Shown here piece by piece: positions 63,111-64,000 of a stretch of DNA of 64,000 bases (positions are counted from its first letter, which is position 1; each line of letters starts with the position of its first letter). Under the pieces are notes generated by a model, which saw only the letters and a program-made list of their open reading frames with translations, searched no databases and was not told the origin of the DNA. The stretch lies in assembly GCF_001667185.1 (NCBI RefSeq), contig NZ_LZIC01000104.1:1-64000 (forward strand), given 5' to 3'. This DNA is from Mycobacterium sp. 852002-50816_SCH5313054-b. Lineage in GTDB: Bacteria > Actinomycetota > Actinomycetes > Mycobacteriales > Mycobacteriaceae. Both the position numbers and the translations under genes were made by a program.

Positions 63111-64000
63111 TCAGACCGCACCGTCGCGCGCCGCCCGCAACCGCGCCACGCTGCGGTCGCGGCCCAGCAGCTCCAGTGATTCGAACAACGGTGGGCTGAT
63201 CGTCGTTCCCGTCGCGGCGACCCGGATCGGACCAAACGCCTTGCGCGGTTTGAGTCCCAGGTTTTCGATGAGCGCGGTCTTGAGGGCGTGCTCGATCTGT
63301 GCCGTGCTCCAGTCCGTCACCCCGTCCAGAGCGGTCAGCGCCGCGTCCAACACGGCGATGCCGTCCGGGCCGAGCTCCTTGGCGGCGGCCTTGGGGTCGA
63401 TCGCGTATTCGTCGTCGTTGAGGAACCTCAGCAGGTCCCACGCGTCGGCGAGGACCACGATGCGCGTCTGCACCAGCTCGGCGGCGGTGGCAAATCGGGC
63501 ATCGTCGAGCGGAACCCGATGGCCGTGGGTGTCCAGGAAGTCGCGCAGCCTGGCGGCGAAGTCGCCGGCGTCGAGCATCCGGATGTGCTCGGCGTTCAGC
63601 GCGTCGGCCTTCTTCTGGTCGAACCGGGCCGGGTTCGAATTGACATCGACGACGTCGAACGCGGCCACCATTTCGTCGAGGCTGAACAGGTCGTGGTCGT
63701 CGGCGATCGCCCAGCCCAGCAGCGCAAGGTAATTGAGCAACCCCTCGGGGATGAAGCCCCGGTCGCGGTGGGCGAACAGGTTCGACTGCGGATCGCGCTT
63801 GGAGAGCTTCTTGGTGCCCTCCCCCAATACCGTTGGCAAGTGCGCGAATTGCGGCGTGCGTTCGGCGACCCCGATCCGGATCATCGCCTGGTACAGGGCG
63901 AGCTGGCGGGGGGTCGACGACAGCAGGTCCTCGCCGCGCAGCACGTGGGTGATTTTCATCAACGCGTCGTCGACCGGGTTCACCAACGTGTACAACGGAT
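63111..64000 (-). CDS. gltX: Glutamyl-tRNA synthetase, C-terminal part
   Basis: The last roughly 296 residues of a discriminating class I glutamyl-tRNA synthetase; the N-terminal HIGH half lies beyond the window. DDALMKITHVLRGEDLLSSTP and the KMSKS-type loop KKLSKRDP are near the start of the visible part, followed by GLLNYLALLGWAI and the helical anticodon-binding region. It charges the tRNA-Glu encoded 260 bases downstream and, in mycobacteria lacking GlnRS, the tRNA-Gln for GatCAB amidation. Confidence 0.96.
   Translation of the reverse strand, partial: PLYTLVNPVDDALMKITHVLRGEDLLSSTPRQLALYQAMIRIGVAERTPQFAHLPTVLGEGTKKLSKRDPQSNLFAHRDRGFIPEGLLNYLALLGWAIADDHDLFSLDEMVAAFDVVDVNSNPARFDQKKADALNAEHIRMLDAGDFAARLRDFLDTHGHRVPLDDARFATAAELVQTRIVVLADAWDLLRFLNDDEYAIDPKAAAKELGPDGIAVLDAALTALDGVTDWSTAQIEHALKTALIENLGLKPRKAFGPIRVAATGTTISPPLFESLELLGRDRSVARLRAARDGAV

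Overview
The window is a GC-rich piece of a Mycobacterium chromosome. The gene order from a Rv2917-type helicase through glnD-glnB-amt, ftsY, smc, fpg, rnc, purU, coaD, recG, thiL, ddlA, gpsA, fbiD, ppk1, mutT1, hupB, leuDC and gltX is the order I remember around Rv2917-Rv2992c of M. tuberculosis. A PE_PGRS-type glycine-rich gene at the left edge points to a slow grower related to the M. tuberculosis/kansasii/marinum/gordonae group. The species cannot be named from this sequence.

Layout. 1-4.0 kb: 3' part of a PGRS gene, a decayed PGRS tail and an alpha/beta hydrolase. 4-20 kb: helicase, nitrogen-signalling genes (glnD, glnB, amt), SRP receptor, SMC, acylphosphatase, OsmC, a PIG-L deacetylase, fpg, rnc, DUF177 and the DivIVA-like SepIVA. 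20.3-21.5 kb: a permease whose promoter carries a perfect CsoR/RicR-type palindrome. 21.5-37.7 kb: a three-gene leftward cluster encoding a Pfa-type iterative fatty-acid/polyketide synthase. 37.9-46.5 kb: a damaged purU, coaD, rsmD, VKOR and DsbA-like genes, lipN, an aldo/keto reductase beside the relic of a second one, an HNH nuclease and recG. 46.5-64 kb: a DAK/FakA-like protein, rpmB, the thiL-DUF1330-ung-oxidoreductase operon, ddlA, gpsA, fbiD, ppk1, mutT1, hupB, leuCD with its IclR neighbour, a flavin/F420-type protein, tRNA-Glu, tRNA-Gln and the 3' end of gltX.

The main feature is the cluster at 21.5-37.7 kb. In transcription order it encodes a PfaD-like enoyl reductase, a KS-MAT-4xACP-KR-DH protein and a KS-CLF-DH-DH-DH-acyltransferase protein. 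This is the Pfa1-Pfa2-Pfa3 plan of polyunsaturated-fatty-acid synthases, closest to the myxobacterial version with a C-terminal glycerolipid-type acyltransferase. It lies between sepIVA/Rv2963 and purU, beside the site where M. tuberculosis holds its PDIM/phenolglycolipid genes; none of those genes appear here. Its lipid product is unknown. The flanks show remodelling: purU has two indels, pca is absent between rsmD and the VKOR gene, and an aldo/keto reductase relic lies beside lipN.

The other genes are mostly housekeeping and lie in compact operons with 1-4 base overlaps. Comparisons with M. tuberculosis are from memory of its gene order, not from a search.
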